A DNA stretch of 64,000 nt from Isoetes taiwanensis (Eukaryota; Streptophyta; Lycopodiopsida; Isoetales; Isoetaceae). The stretch is from positions 9,889,003-9,953,002 of the forward strand of contig JAJEKV010000006.1 of NCBI GenBank assembly GCA_021234155.1, given 5' to 3'. Of this stretch, positions 23,101-35,723 are shown one piece after another. A program made the translations under genes and the position numbers. The notes below the pieces were generated by a model. That model did no database searches, was not told where the DNA came from, and saw only the letters and a list, made by a program, of their open reading frames with translations. Position 1 is the first letter of the stretch. Every line of letters begins with the position of its first letter.

Positions 23101-24230
23101 ATTGACACCAGAGCAAGAGCTCTTTTTTGATGAAGGCGGTTGGTAGAGCTGCAAACCTATGTTTTGAACACAAACCCTCCGCGGCTTCTTTTGAAAATGA
23201 ACCGAGTTACGCCATTACGCCAAGTCCACCAGGAGCGACCACCGGCGCCCGGCACGGTGCACCACGGAAGAAACACCATGCCAAGCGACGTAGAAGTTCT
23301 TCTAGCGAGAGTGCCATGTCCTCACAGACCGACACCTCTGAATCTTCAGAGTCATCAGGTGTCATCGGGTCACCATGCTAAGAAGGATAAGGAATCTGGT
23401 AAGGCGGTGAATCACGGCCATTACAAGCATATGGAAGAGCGAGAAAGTTAGCACGGTTTGATAGCAAATCCGGGGGAGGCCTTAATCACGAGAATCTTGG
23501 TTAGGCGAAATGAAAAAATTTGGAAAATCATGAAGGATACGGGTAAAGGTCGCATACCACCAACCTTCTACAGTGCGGCTAGGATTTGGTGGAAAAGGTT
23601 ATGCCGGGGCCAAGCATTTGGGCGGGAGGCAGGTGCAAGTTTAAAAAGTTTGCCAAGGCTTTTAAGTCGCATTATGTGCCCGTGCGCACAAGTGCCAGCA
23701 GTCTGAGACTTTTACGGGTTGGGCGGAGAAGGGTATGTCGGTTCAAGCCTATCTGGACCGAATTCATGCGCTTGAAATTTTGTATGTACAGTATATATGA
23801 ATGAGAAGAGAGGCGGTGGAGGGCTATATTGAAGGGTTGGCCCCATCAATTAAGCGAATGGTTAAGGCCATAGACCGAAATCGATTTCGAGAAAGGCTGA
23901 GGCTAAGGCATTGAGCCTCGGGAGGACATTAGAAGAGCCACCGATGTCGACATCCGCCCCTTATCCTCGGCAAAACTCGAATGGCCGACAGGATAAGAAA
24001 GTCACCTTCAACGTGCCAGACAAGCCGAATAATATGGGTAGCTCAATTCGGGACCTCTTACAGTCTATTCCCAAAGAGGCTCGAGAAGCGACTCTGCGAG
24101 AGATAAGGCATGTGCAGGGTGTATGCGGCCGGGCACATGATGCAAAGCGCCCTTATGTCACACAAAGCGCTCGGTGGCCATGGCCCGACCTCGATTGGGA
24201 CAATCTCGAGTCTACACCACTGTTGTGAGG
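23100..24230 (+). pseudogene. gag region of Ty3/gypsy element, frameshifted
   Basis: Fragments in different frames read as a gag polyprotein: KAVGRAANL or VELQTYVLNTNPP near 23140, a basic then serine-rich stretch (KRRRSSSSES, 23280-23330), capsid-like parts (KFKKFAKAFKSHY near 23640) and a C-terminal linker (DKKVTFNVPDKP near 23995). Gag packages the element's RNA in virus-like particles. No intact zinc knuckle is seen. Breaks are numerous, so no complete gag is encoded as given. Confidence 0.75.
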
Positions 24231-24269
24231 AGGCTCGAGTACATTCACGGTGCGTCTCATATCTTCGCT

Positions 24270-27200
24270 GACCATTGAGGCCGGCAATCTTTGAAAGTCG
24301 ACTGCCGTTATTTCTACTATAGGTCGGGGTAGATAGTAAGCCCTTCATAATTCTTATGGATACAGGTAGTACCCATAATTTTGCTTCTCCTAGAATGGCC
24401 CAGGTATTGCAGCTTGAGACTTTGAGATCCCGACCGAAACCTGTAACCTTAGCCAGTGGTAAGATCAGACATACAAATGGCCGTCGCATTAACCTCAACA
24501 TGCAGCTGCCAGGTGCACCAGTTGCATTGCGTGCCGAGTTAATGGATATTGGCAAATACGATCTGATTGTTGGCATGGAATTCTTGGCATCTGCAAAAGC
24601 CAATATAGGCTTTGCGAGAAGCGGAAGTGACCTTCAAGCGCGACTAATGGGCCGAAGTAACTATAAAGGTGATCCATTAAACCCCATTATACAGTCTATG
24701 TCTATCAGGCACTTAGAGCAGGCTATACGCAAGGATAAGATACTTTGCGTCATCAGACTTGCCTCCATTGAGTCGGATGCTAAACTAAAGCAGGTAATCG
24801 AAGCATTGCCAGAGAACATTGCCAATCTTCTCAGCGGATTTAAGGATCTTTTTCGGATGAGATCAAAAGCTTCCTCCTTTGAGAGGGGTGGAATGTGAGA
24901 TAACTTTGGAGCCGGGTACTAAGCCGACCAGTAAGGCACCGTACTGCATGAGTCCCCCTGAGTTGGCGGAACTTAAGAAGCAACTCTAGGAGCTCTTGAC
25001 CCTAGGCTTCATTCGGCCTAGTGTTTCCCCTTTTGGCGCTCCTATTCTATTTGTTAAAAAGAAGGATGGCTCCATGAGGATGTGCATTGATTATCGGCGA
25101 GCTCAACAAGCATCACGATCAAGAATCGCTATGCTTTGCCTAGAAGCGAGGCGATCTTGGGACCAATTACAAGGGGCCAAATACTTCTCAAAGATTGACT
25201 TACGCTCTCGGGTATCATCGAATCTGAATTAAAAGGAGGACATCCATAAATCGCTTTTGCACTAGATCACGGGCATTATGAATTTATAGTCATGCCTTTT
25301 GGGTTAACTAATGCCCCCCCGACTTTTATCACGATTGATGAATGATGTCTTAGAGAATACTTAGATGATTTTGTTGTTATTTTCTTTGCGACATTCTCAT
25401 CTATAGTAAGACCCTTAAGGAGCATGAGAAACACCCTAGGATGGCCTTACGAAGCTAAGGCGTCATCGACTCTATGCAAAGTTCTCTAAGTGCAAGTTTG
25501 CCACACAAAAGGTGGATTATTTGGGGCATGTGATTTCAGTAGGGGAATTGCTACAAATCCGGCAAAGATAGAGGCGGTTAAGGATTGGCCCATTCGGTAA
25601 TGTTTGGAGGTCCGGAGTTTCTTGGGATTGGCGGGGATATTACAGGAAGTTTGTCAAGGATTTTGCCAAGATTGCGGCCCCTCTCACCGACCTTACAAAG
25701 CATGAGAAAGTCAAAGGATTGGATGGAACACTTTGGAAAGCAAAGGTCAAGGAAGTTCTCGAAGCTTAAGGATGCTTTGGCGTCGGCACCGATCCTCACG
25801 TTGCGGACCGGAAAAGGATAAGTTAGTAACAGCGGATGCTAGTAAAATTGCTACCCGGAGTCCTAATGCAAGAAGGAGGGCTATTGCCTATGATTCGAAG
25901 AAGATGAATGAGACCGAACAGCGATACCCTACCCATGATCAGGAATTATTAGCGGTTGTCCGCTTTGCGTATATGGAACACTACCTTCTTGGTAGAAGAT
26001 TCCAGCTAGATACGGATCACGAGCCTCCGTTATCTTTCTACCCATCCCGAATCTCAATCTCGGGTCGAGAAGATGGATGGAATTTACGGAGGAGTATGAT
26101 TTTGAGATTATGTACAAGCACGGGAAGCACAATGTAGTTGCGGATGCATTGTCCGCCATCCCTTGGTAACCCAAACCCATTGTAACGCATAATTTCCACG
26201 CTCACGGTGAGTTCGGAAAAAGAGAAAGCGAGACCTTAGCCCACGGATCGAATTACGTGAAGTGCGGAGCGGTTTGGCCAAGGAGACGCAGGCCGAATAA
26301 GGGGCGTGAAGCTTTACGCCATTATAAGAAGGAGGGCAATTTGCTATATTATAAATATAAGTTGTGTGTACACGAGACTTGAGTCTGAAACCTTATTCTC
26401 CATGATACACACAGCGGCCCGATATTTGGACATGCAGGTTTCATGAAGACCTACTTTAAGATCCGCTCCGGCTACTTTTGGCCATGTATGAAGAAGGACA
26501 TTACCGGTACATTAGGCAATGTCAAGTGTGTCAGCAAACAAAGGCCGAGCAATTAAAGAATTCCAGGAGAGTTGCAACCACTGGATGTGCCCAATGCCAA
26601 ATGGGAAGTCATAACCATGGATTTCATTGTGGGCCTTCCATGTACTCTCCGTGGGTATGATGCCTTAATGGTAGTGGTCGACAAATTGTCGAAAATGGCT
26701 CATTTCTTGCCATGTCGCACCACGGATACAACCTTTGACACAGTTGCAAAGGAGATCTTCAGATTACATGAGATGCCACGAGTCATAGTATCCGACAGGG
26801 TGCATTCTGGAAAGATTCCTTTGCCACCATCCAGACCAAGCTTGCTATGAGTATAGCATATCATCCTCGGGCGGATGGCGGGGCGAGTGCACCAATCGCA
26901 TTATAGAGGATATACTGCGAAGCTATGTGTGGAGTAAGCAATCTCAATGGGCTGACTATATTTATTTGGTCGAGTTTGCCTATAACAGCATGAAACAGGA
27001 GTCTTCTAGAATGTCTCCCTTCATGATAAATTATGGTTATCAATGCCTTACTCCAGACACATGGCATAATCCCATTTCTAAGGTGGAGGTTTCTCGGCAA
27101 CTCCTCTTGGAAATTCAAGCTTTGGTGGAAGAAGTTAGGTGGCTACTTATTGGGCACGCGATCGTCGAGGAAAGAGTGTGGCTGATAAGCCACGAGGACC

Positions 27201-27650
27201 CCACGAGTGTTTGGTGGGGAAGTCGGTTTGGCTCAAGATTAAGATTAAGCAAGCCAAGCTTAAGATTGGTAAGCGCAAGAAGCGGCACCCAGGGATGGGT
27301 TGGGCGTTCAAGATCATTGAGCGTGTTGGAGAAACAGGCATATCGGTTGGATTTGCCACCCCGCTTGAAGATCCACAAGGTCTTTCATGTGAGTCTTACG
27401 AAGCAACATACTCCAGATCGGAGGGATCTTGGATACACCACCCTCCTTGAAATAGCGGGAAGAGCATCTAGAGATAGTGCACGAAGCTCTTCTTGATCGA
27501 GCCTATAAGCAGACGAGGAAGGACTCAAATGCAACAATATTTGGTCAAGTGGAAACACTTGCGGTTGAGGATACTCGTGGATGATGAAGATAGACCTTGA
27601 AAAGCACTATCCGAATTTCATGCGGGAATCTCAAGGCGCATCATCAGCGA
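24270..27650 (+). pseudogene. pol region of Ty3/gypsy element (PR-RT-RNaseH-INT-chromo-like)
   Basis: Domains appear in Ty3/gypsy order. Aspartic protease: MDTGSTHNFASPRM at 24356, in a 180-codon frame. Reverse transcriptase: [20 protein letters not shown] at 25027-25090, then a damaged LDDFVVIFF box near 25360. RNase H: YDSKKMNETEQRYPTHDQEL at 25890, VADALS near 26140. Integrase: CQVCQQTKAEQL at 26521, then WEVITMDFIVGLP and VVVDKLSKMAHFLPC at 26600-26710. Near 27540 YLVKWKHL resembles the chromodomain core of chromoviruses. Many frameshifts and lost bases break it into at least ten frames; some may be consensus errors, since breaks resemble the copy differences seen in the LTRs. PR-RT-RH-INT order separates it from Ty1/copia. 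Confidence 0.88.
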
Positions 27651-28339
27651 TGTCATCAACCCACCCGTGATAGCTTTGAAGGCTTGGTTGGCCGCGGACC
27701 ATGCGATGAAAGCTATAGGGGGTAGATGCATCGTAAAAATATCTTGGTTCTGGAGATGATGAGATCACCTTGGTGTTCTCTGGGGCGTGGTGTATTGTCA
27801 GCGTTGGCATGAATGGCGGATTGCTTGCAAAGCATGTAGTTGATAGGCAGCGTTCATCTCGGCTATAATGGGAGCGTTAGCCATTCCTTATGCATAATGA
27901 ATTGTGAAATATAGGCATGATAGGTTCCCTTGTAGATAGGTTTTTCTTTCACTTCCTTATAGGAGGTGGTCCTTCAACCACAACAATTAATATGTATATA
28001 TCTTGACGTATTGACATATGCGGGCCCGATTGTGATGCGTGACCTGCCCATGTATAGAGGGTTCTTGATGGCCCAAACCTGCGTTTCATGTTGCTTTCAT
28101 GAATTTGATGTTACTTGTGTGATGTTTGCTATTGGACTTGGTCCTTGAAACTTTTATTGTCATAATCATGTGAAATGCACGTTGGTGCTTAAGATTATAT
28201 GTTTTAAAACTTAATTTCTTTTACCTTCGGGAATAAGAAATTATTCTCTCCTCAACCTACGTGTAACTTACTTTATTTTATATTACTAAGATGTTAATCA
28301 TGTTTTACCTAACCCCAATCTTTGAGGACATCATTATTC
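27651..28339 (+). mobile_element. 3' untranslated internal region of the gypsy element
   Basis: No coding domain follows the chromodomain-like stretch. From 28130 it equals the window's first 223 bases, linking the two elements as the same family. Confidence 0.7.
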
Positions 28340-28349
28340 GGGGAGGGGA
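28340..28349 (+). promoter_or_regulatory. Polypurine tract of the gypsy element
   Basis: GGGGAGGGGA directly precedes the second LTR. This is the expected plus-strand primer for reverse transcription. Confidence 0.85.
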
Positions 28350-29884
28350 TGTGGCGTTAGTACATTTATATGGTATACATATAAATATAAAGACACGTCA
28401 ACCATGGGGTGTATGGACCTAAGGGGTGGAACCTAGAACACAATAGTTTAGCTATGCTAAATTAAAACAATAGGATAATTAACCTAAATAGCTTATTTAG
28501 TTAATTATTGGGCAAAGGGAGGCGCCACCTGGCCAAACTCGATTGGCCAAGTGGGGGATACTGTTCTGGGCCATCAAAGGGGAAACCCTAGGTTACTCTT
28601 TGGCTTAAATTCGACCCAGCAGCAGCAGCAACCAGGAGCTATCACCAAATTGAGATGGAGACACCCCAAGACAACGGTTCCAGCCGAGCTAACGGTTAGT
28701 CCATAGATTACCTTCATGATTATAGTCTAGCGCGTCTCTGAGGTGTGTCTTTTGGTGTTCTCTATGGATTACCAGTAGGAACTAACCCTTGATTGTTATG
28801 GTGAGTATTATTATCTCTGGTTCTGCCCTGATTCTGTATTTACTTGGAATGGATGGATTCATAGTTCATTGCTTGATTAGACCTTTGGAGATGGGGGATT
28901 ACAGGGGGGTAGAGACCTCTGAGCCCATGTATTGTAGTATTCTCCTAGATAGAGCCCTGTGTTATTCCCATTATTTGCGGCTTGTGCACAAGATCCCACT
29001 GAGCTGTGGAATCTATGGCCTGATTGAAGCACCAGACAAGGAGCCGTGGTGATGACGTGTGGGGTGGGGTCTCGCCTGAGCATAAAGGCTACGGGGACTC
29101 CTTGGTGAGCTAGGGCCTAATAGCCCGGCGGGTGAACTAGGCGGGTATGGGTCCGACACTCCCGAATGCAGATGGTGTGATCATCACGTACTTTGTGTAG
29201 TTTTAGGGAGTAGGTGAGATGCGGATGGGGGGTGCGTGATGCGCGTATTCTCTAGCTCACCCCATGGAATCAACTGCGACTCTGGAAAGGGACACTTCCC
29301 TGACCTGCCTCATCGGACCCCGGGAGATGTAACCCGGGAGTAGTCCCGAAGGGTGATGCCTTGGGGATTGCGTCTCGGGAAGGCTACAATGGCGCCATAT
29401 AGCTTGAGTTGACTCATCGCAAAGTATTGTGTGCAGGGGGGGGGGATGGAGTGGACAACCCTAGCCGATGTTCTATGCCAGCCAACGCCATGCTAAGATT
29501 CTGTCTGCTGATCTCCTGAGACCTAGCCGTCAGTCGATCCCCACTGGAGTTTGAGCCGGGGTAGAACCTTGGGTTTGGGGTGTTTTCCTTAGCATTAGAT
29601 GTATCTTCTCTGTTATCATCAGTTGGATGGATGTGCCACCCTTCGTGGTGGTTATTTATGATATGATTATGTTGTATGCTAACTTGTATTCAAGCTTCCG
29701 CGCCATAGGAGTCCCATTGAAGGCGTGGGCCGAATGACACCTCTGTGTCCTTCACCCGGGCATCTTTGTATAGATGGTCCGAGTTAGACGGAGGGCCCTG
29801 CTCATGGCGAATTGATTGCCATGGGAGGGGGAAGTCCCCGTATGTATACGTCCGGAGCGCCGTATATGTTCAGGGAGCGTCACA
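28350..29884 (+). mobile_element. Central LTR of the gypsy array (LTR2)
   Basis: This 1535-bp LTR begins TGTGGCG (a variant of TGTGACG, here with several short losses just inside) and ends CGTCACA. Instead of genomic flank it is followed by another primer-binding site and element leader, so it serves both as 3' LTR of the element on its left and 5' LTR of a deleted one on its right. Confidence 0.92.
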
Positions 29885-30755
29885 GTGGTATCAGAGCGTG
29901 GTTTTGGGAAACCAAAGTACTGCACTGGCCACATACTAACGCGTTAGATCGTTAGTTAGTGAGGAAAAATTTGGAGTAGCCTTAGTTTTTGGTAGTGTGG
30001 CAGATAAAGTCTTAGTAAGTTAGTTTGAGTCATCTATAAATCTTAGTTTTTTGGAAAAGTGCAAAGCGTGGTATAAACCCTAACCCTAATCGGCGGGCAT
30101 GGGTTACCAAGTGCGTTCTGGCCATTTGGCGAGGTCGGGGTAGGGCACACCCGCAAACCTAAAATTTGAAAAAAAAAAAAAAAAAAAAAACCCTAACCCT
30201 AAGGCGGAGGGGTCCGTATCGTTTGGCGCATTTGGCGAGGTCGGGGTAGGGCCTGCCCGCAGACCTAATATTAAAGGGAAAAAAAAAATTAGGGGTAAAT
30301 TCAAAATTAAGTTAGGTTATAACTTCTTTTCATTTCAACGTTTTTTTTGGCCCTTTTCGCTCCTCCTAGCCGCCATAGCCGACCTCGACTTGTACCTTGT
30401 TTCTACCCTAAAACCCTAACCATACTTACAGTAATGCGTCTACCGTAAACTTTAATGCGCTATCGCTAGCCCAGCCAGTAGGATATGCCTATGGAGGATG
30501 ATGCGGGACCTAGTTCTTAGATATGATTTTGATAATTATAAATCTTTACACCTTGTATATTACCAAAGGCGCTTATACCTTCTTATGTATATATAGACGG
30601 TGTACGTAATGCCTTTTGGCATACCCCTCCAGATGCTGGCAGATTGACACCCGAGCAAGAGCTCCTTTTGATGAAGAGGCAGTTGGTAGAGCTGCAAACC
30701 TATGTTTTGAACACAAACCCTCCGCAGCTCGCACCTGAAAATGAACCAGAGTTAC
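29885..30755 (+). mobile_element. Residual leader and start of gag of a second, deleted gypsy unit
   Basis: A second TGGTATCAGAGC primer site (29886-29897) and leader matching 22325-23200 follow LTR2, including the A-run leader duplication and the VELQTYVLNTNPP coding stretch near 30680. At about 30756 the sequence switches abruptly into the middle of an LTR. The switch point sits in CGCCAT, which occurs in both parents (gag near 23211 and LTR near 1283), so the junction has about 6 bp of microhomology. Confidence 0.85.
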
Positions 30756-31232
30756 CGCCATAGCTTGATCAGCTCATCTGCAAAGTGTGCACAGGAGGGG
30801 CGGATGGAGTGGACAACCCTAGCCGATGTTCTATGCCAGCCAACGCCATGCTAAGATTCTGTCTGCTGATCTCCTGAGACCTAGCCGTCAGTCGATCCCC
30901 ACTGGAGTCTGAGCCGGGATAGAACCTTGGGTTTGGGGTGTTTTCCTTAGCATTAGATGCATCTTCTCTGTTATCATCAGTTGGATGGATGTGCCACCCT
31001 TCGTGGTGGTTATTTATGATATGATTATGTTGTATGCTAACTTGTATTCACGCTTCCGCGACATAGGAGTCCCATTGAAGGCGTGGGCCGAATGACACCT
31101 CTGTGTCCTTCACCCGGGCATCTTTCTATAGATGGTCCGAGTTAGACGGAGGGCCCTGCTCATGGCGAATTGATTGCCATGGGAAGTCTTCCGTATGTAT
31201 CGTCACGGCCCGTATATGTTCGGGGCGTCACA
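30756..31232 (+). mobile_element. Truncated LTR at the right end of the array (LTR3)
   Basis: This corresponds to roughly the last third of the LTR (compare 1283-1770) and ends CGTCACA. It is followed by the same flank (TTGTATATGAAGG) as the LTR at 224-1770. The ORF-like shadows here are shared with all LTR copies. Confidence 0.88.
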
Positions 31233-32039
31233 TTGTATATGAAGGAAGGGGAGTGGAACCCGATGCTTGGTGAATAATTCCCAATTATTATTTCAACATG
31301 TGCATAGATTCCGCTTAGGGCTATGGTAGCTATGTTGTGATCGAGCACCAAAGAATGTTGACAATGGAGATCTAGAGGTAGGACCCTCTTGGCCGGGGTT
31401 CTTTGGGGTCCTTATAGCGAACTAGACCTATAGTCGATCACTTAGGTGTGGTTTGAGTATGGGTCCTACATCACCCTAGGTTGTGTGTGTCACCCTAATT
31501 CGAGAATTGCAGGGTGTCGTCTAGCTCATGTATGGGGGGATTCAAGTTGGATATGGTCGTGTGTTGCCATGATCCTAGCCCATAGAACCATTGTGCCTCA
31601 AAAGGGATTTGTCTTTTTTTACGCCTCATCGGACTAGGGAGTCTATGGCGGGGAAATGTAGTTGGCGATGTAATGGATCACGATTATCCTCACGAGATTT
31701 TAATCCCACTTGTGCATTTGTATTTGTTTTGTAGCTTGGATTTCTAATAAAGTTTAATGTCTTTCAAAACAAAGGGGCTACTTCAATTGAATTTCGAAAT
31801 TAAGTTTTGAATGGACATAATAAAAGTAAAGAAAACATTTTTCATTGCCCGGGATCAACAAGGTTCAAGTGTTATTTGATCAAATTGCGATTAGGGGCTA
31901 GTGTTGGAGATTACTTTGTATGTTGCACAAGCTATTCTATTCTGCGTGTTATCGAAAATCAATCTTTTTACTCCTGATACTTCCAGCCCACAAAACTTTT
32001 CTTTGAAATATAAAAGCTTGCTTTCTTTGTAGTCCTTGA

Positions 32040-33900
32040 TTCCATGGAAAGACAAGTACATGCGTCTTGAAACTCCTTACTTGATGCTAAATACTTCTTC
32101 AATCTTCTTGCGGAATTTTCTTGCCAAAGTCGAAATTGCATCACAATGGACTCTTGTCACATGAGAATGTCAAGATAGTGCATCAGCAACCACTAACAAC
32201 TTTCCTGGCTTATAAGTGATCTCGAAATCATACTCTTCATGCCTCAAATTGAGGCATGGTTGTGTAAAGACATATTGAAGATTTTGATGATCAGTGTCTA
32301 ATTGGAGTTCCTTTCTCGCAAATAATGCCTTCATATTCTCTCTAATGACTACTAACAATTCCTGATCATCCATTGGGTAGCAGTGCTCTGCATCCTTCAT
32401 CTTTCTGGAGTCATAAGCTACCACTCTTCATTCCTTCTTGCATGAGGACTCGTCTTCTTGTAGACTTGCTTAATTTGGTTGCTACTAACTTGTCCTTACC
32501 TGGATCAGGTAAGGTAAGCACTGGTGCTATCTCAGGGCTTCCTTGAACTTCTTGAAAGAAGTATGGACTTTTTCTTACCAATGCCTAATCCAATACTTTT
32601 CTTTCTCATGCTTTATGAGGTTCAAAAGTGATCTTTGCCCACTTAGCAAAGTTTTTAAAAGTTCTTATAACATCCGGCTAAACGATGAAGCTCCTTACTT
32701 CATGGAGATTCTTAGTGCTATTCTTTTCGATCTTAGCCCTCTTTCTTTAACATTGCAAAGTGACATTTGGGAACTTGGTGTATACCATCTAAGCTTTTCC
32801 AAGATCCTTCGCAAGTGACCAACATGCTCATCTATGGACTTCCTATAGACTAGAATGTCATCAAAGAATGTGACGATGAATTCATCAAAGAATTCTCGGA
32901 AAACATTGTCCATTAGGTGCATGAATGTTGCCAGTGCATTCATAATGGCCACACCACATTTTGAAGGCAGTTTTGTAGATGTCTTCTTCCTTAATTCTTG
33001 TACGACTATAGCCTAATCTTAAGACAATTTTGGAGAGGTACTTGACTCCTTGCAATGGGTCCATCAAGTCATTTGCTCTTGGCAATACGTCTTTATTCTT
33101 GATCATTGAGCTGACAATAATCCATATACATTCTTAGACTTCTGTCCTTCTTCTTCACGAAGAGAAGAGGTGCCCTGACGATACACTTGGCCAAATGAAT
33201 CCAAGTTCTAACAACTCTTTTGTTTGCTTTTTAAGTTTGGCTAGTTCCGGAATGCTCATCATATATGGAGCTTTGCTTGTTGCAAGTGTAATCTCACATT
33301 CTACGCCTCTATAGGGCAGAAGCTCTAGGATATTATCTGGAAAGAGGTCATGAAACTTTTTTATTAATTTAGTAATCGTCGTAGGTAATTGGTTGAGGTT
33401 AGATTCTTGCTTCTTATGCTTGTGGTCGGGTCGGTGGCTTGCAATTTAAGGATATACACAAGCTCATCTCTCTTGATGCACTTCCCTAGCTTCTTATATT
33501 ATATATAGTACATGACTTAAATAATTTTCTTACCTTTGATTGAAAAGCGTCTGCCATTCGGTGCCGACTATGAGGTCATATTTGCCATGTTTATTACTTC
33601 GACCCCCATGCCTGTCTTTGCTCCACTGAAAGTGATGTCAAAGTTGAGTTTCGTTCCTTTGGTGCTGCAAATTGCCCCACTTGCCTATTCTTTCTGGTCT
33701 AGGCTTAGACTTAGGAATCTTAGCTTTCAACATGGCTACCATTCTAGGAGATGCAAAGTTGTGGGTGCTTCCCTGTATCTATCAATCTTGTGAAGGATTT
33801 ATCACGAAGCTTGGATCGAATCTTAAGTCAAATTTTTTGAGCAAGCTAATGTTAGGCTCTAATGGCCTCAATCATCTAGAGCTAGAAGCACATTCATGCG
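32040..33900 (-). pseudogene. Decayed Ty3/gypsy pol, copy B
   Basis: Duplicate of 2580-4460. The RNase H part (32424-32170) is preserved with one residue difference. The RT part here joins the FFDEFIVTFFDDILVYRKS box in one frame (32952-32695), where copy A splits it between two frames. The protease segment is damaged differently. It is non-functional. Confidence 0.85.
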
Positions 33901-34460
33901 AAGCATTGGAGTTGTTCTCGCCTTTTATCTGGCGACATAGTTGGCATTGGGGATGTACTTCCTATTTACTTCTTCGTGTGCGACCAATGATAGCTCCTCC
34001 TAATTTTGATATAGGTTTTCATGAACCCTATGTGGGCCATGGTGGGCTATTATCGTGTCATGTAAGATCAAACTCCTTCCTCGGCGACTCAAAATGCATA
34101 GCTTATCTTTGAAATACAATTAATTACCTTCCTTCTTATAATGTTTGAAGGTTTCCCTTTCCTTATCCGTTCTTGCATTTTTAGAATACTTGCCCATACC
34201 TCTATAAAATCTGTATCCATTGGCAAGGTTTTTACTAATCTCTTCCCATACTCGCATGGTGAGGGTAAAACCGCATTGCAATGCACTCACTTCGTGAAAG
34301 GATGCCAAGACAAAGCGTCTGCAACCACGTTTAACATTTCTGGTTTGTATGACATCTTAAAATCGTATCCTTCCAGAAATTCCATGGTCAATTGGACACA
34401 TTGCCAGTTGAGGATGCGACCTGGGTATTGGAATCAAACTTAAAAAAGGAATATTCTACA
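33900..34460 (-). pseudogene. Gypsy RNase H end and integrase zinc finger, copy B
   Basis: Duplicate of 4440-4990, with the same HYKKEGN integrase start (34120-34308). Differences from copy A cluster in short C/G-rich words, for example 34256-34268 versus 4795-4807. Confidence 0.75.
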
Positions 34461-35723
34461 TTCATGGAGCAATGCAAAGCTCGACTTGTCACTGACGTGA
34501 TCAAAACGAACTCGAAGATGATTGCGCATCGACAATAAGTTCTCTTCCAGTAGGGATGGGGAAGGGAGTGCATGCATTCATCTTAGAATATGGATCATGG
34601 ATAGTATGCATGATAGGAAATCACATGAAATCTATGATTGTTATGGAGAATAAACCACTTCCTATGCCAACAGCTGGTGTCACCCCCATTTTTTGCAATG
34701 TGACTTGAATGGACTAAGAAGCGTGCTAGAAGAGTCCATATTCATTCAAATAAGTTCTGAAAATGACTCTTTTTACTTAGATATAAATGTCAAATTTCTT
34801 GATTAGACGTGTTATGGCCTCAAAAGCTAGAGACCTTTGGGACAAAACCTTAAGAATCGCCTATATTTATACACCCCTCATTTGCTCTCAAGCTCTCGGT
34901 TAGACAATTTTCTAGCATTCTTGTAATTTTAGACAGTTATCTTCTACTCCAACTCTAAGTCCATCGCTCCGACCAACTTTATCGAGTAGTACGATGACTC
35001 TAACCATATTACAGAAATACCAATCAAACAGGCCTTCCGAACCTTCGACCACACCTTTGATCTTGAGGAAACCCTGTCTAGAGAACCACAATGTTAGGAT
35101 ATCCTCGATGAGTTCAATCGCCAGGCTTGACCTCACAAGATCGAATACTTTCCGTGAAGGGGGCCTTTAATGGATTCCATTCACAGCAATCACGGCTTCC
35201 ATGGGTAACTCTTCAAGAGTCAAGAAGCAGATCTGGGATAGAACGGGCAGGCCGAGTATATGACTTGCAGGGCTAATCGCCATAGACATCTATCAACAAT
35301 AGACGCCTTATCTATATTCATGATCTTCAAGTCCGTCAACAAGCTAGGTTATCGACTACGTTCAAAAGGACTTTCCCGGGGTCATAGAGCGCTATTCATA
35401 TGTAGGTCAAACAATGTCTGATATTGAAGCTTAGAAATTCATCAGATACAGTGTTCAACAACGGGCCCTACCAACAGAAGAAGAATTTTAGGCCATCTCG
35501 GCAGGGGTCTATAGGAGCAAAAGTGTAGTAAGATCGTCCCTCCTTTTGCATCAAGAAGGGATGAGCAAATTGGCTATATCAACCTACATATTGACGAGAA
35601 GAGACCATGATGACTTGCTAGCGCCTGAAATTCATGGAATAGCATCAGCTAGAAGAGGGTCAAGTCCAAGAACGGGGAAGGCATGTCCAGAAAGGGAAGG
35701 CACTTTGATATTACCTTCCTGTA

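Noticed and set aside
24058-24603. 181-codon minus-strand frame
   Set aside because: Antisense shadow of the gypsy gag/protease coding sequence.
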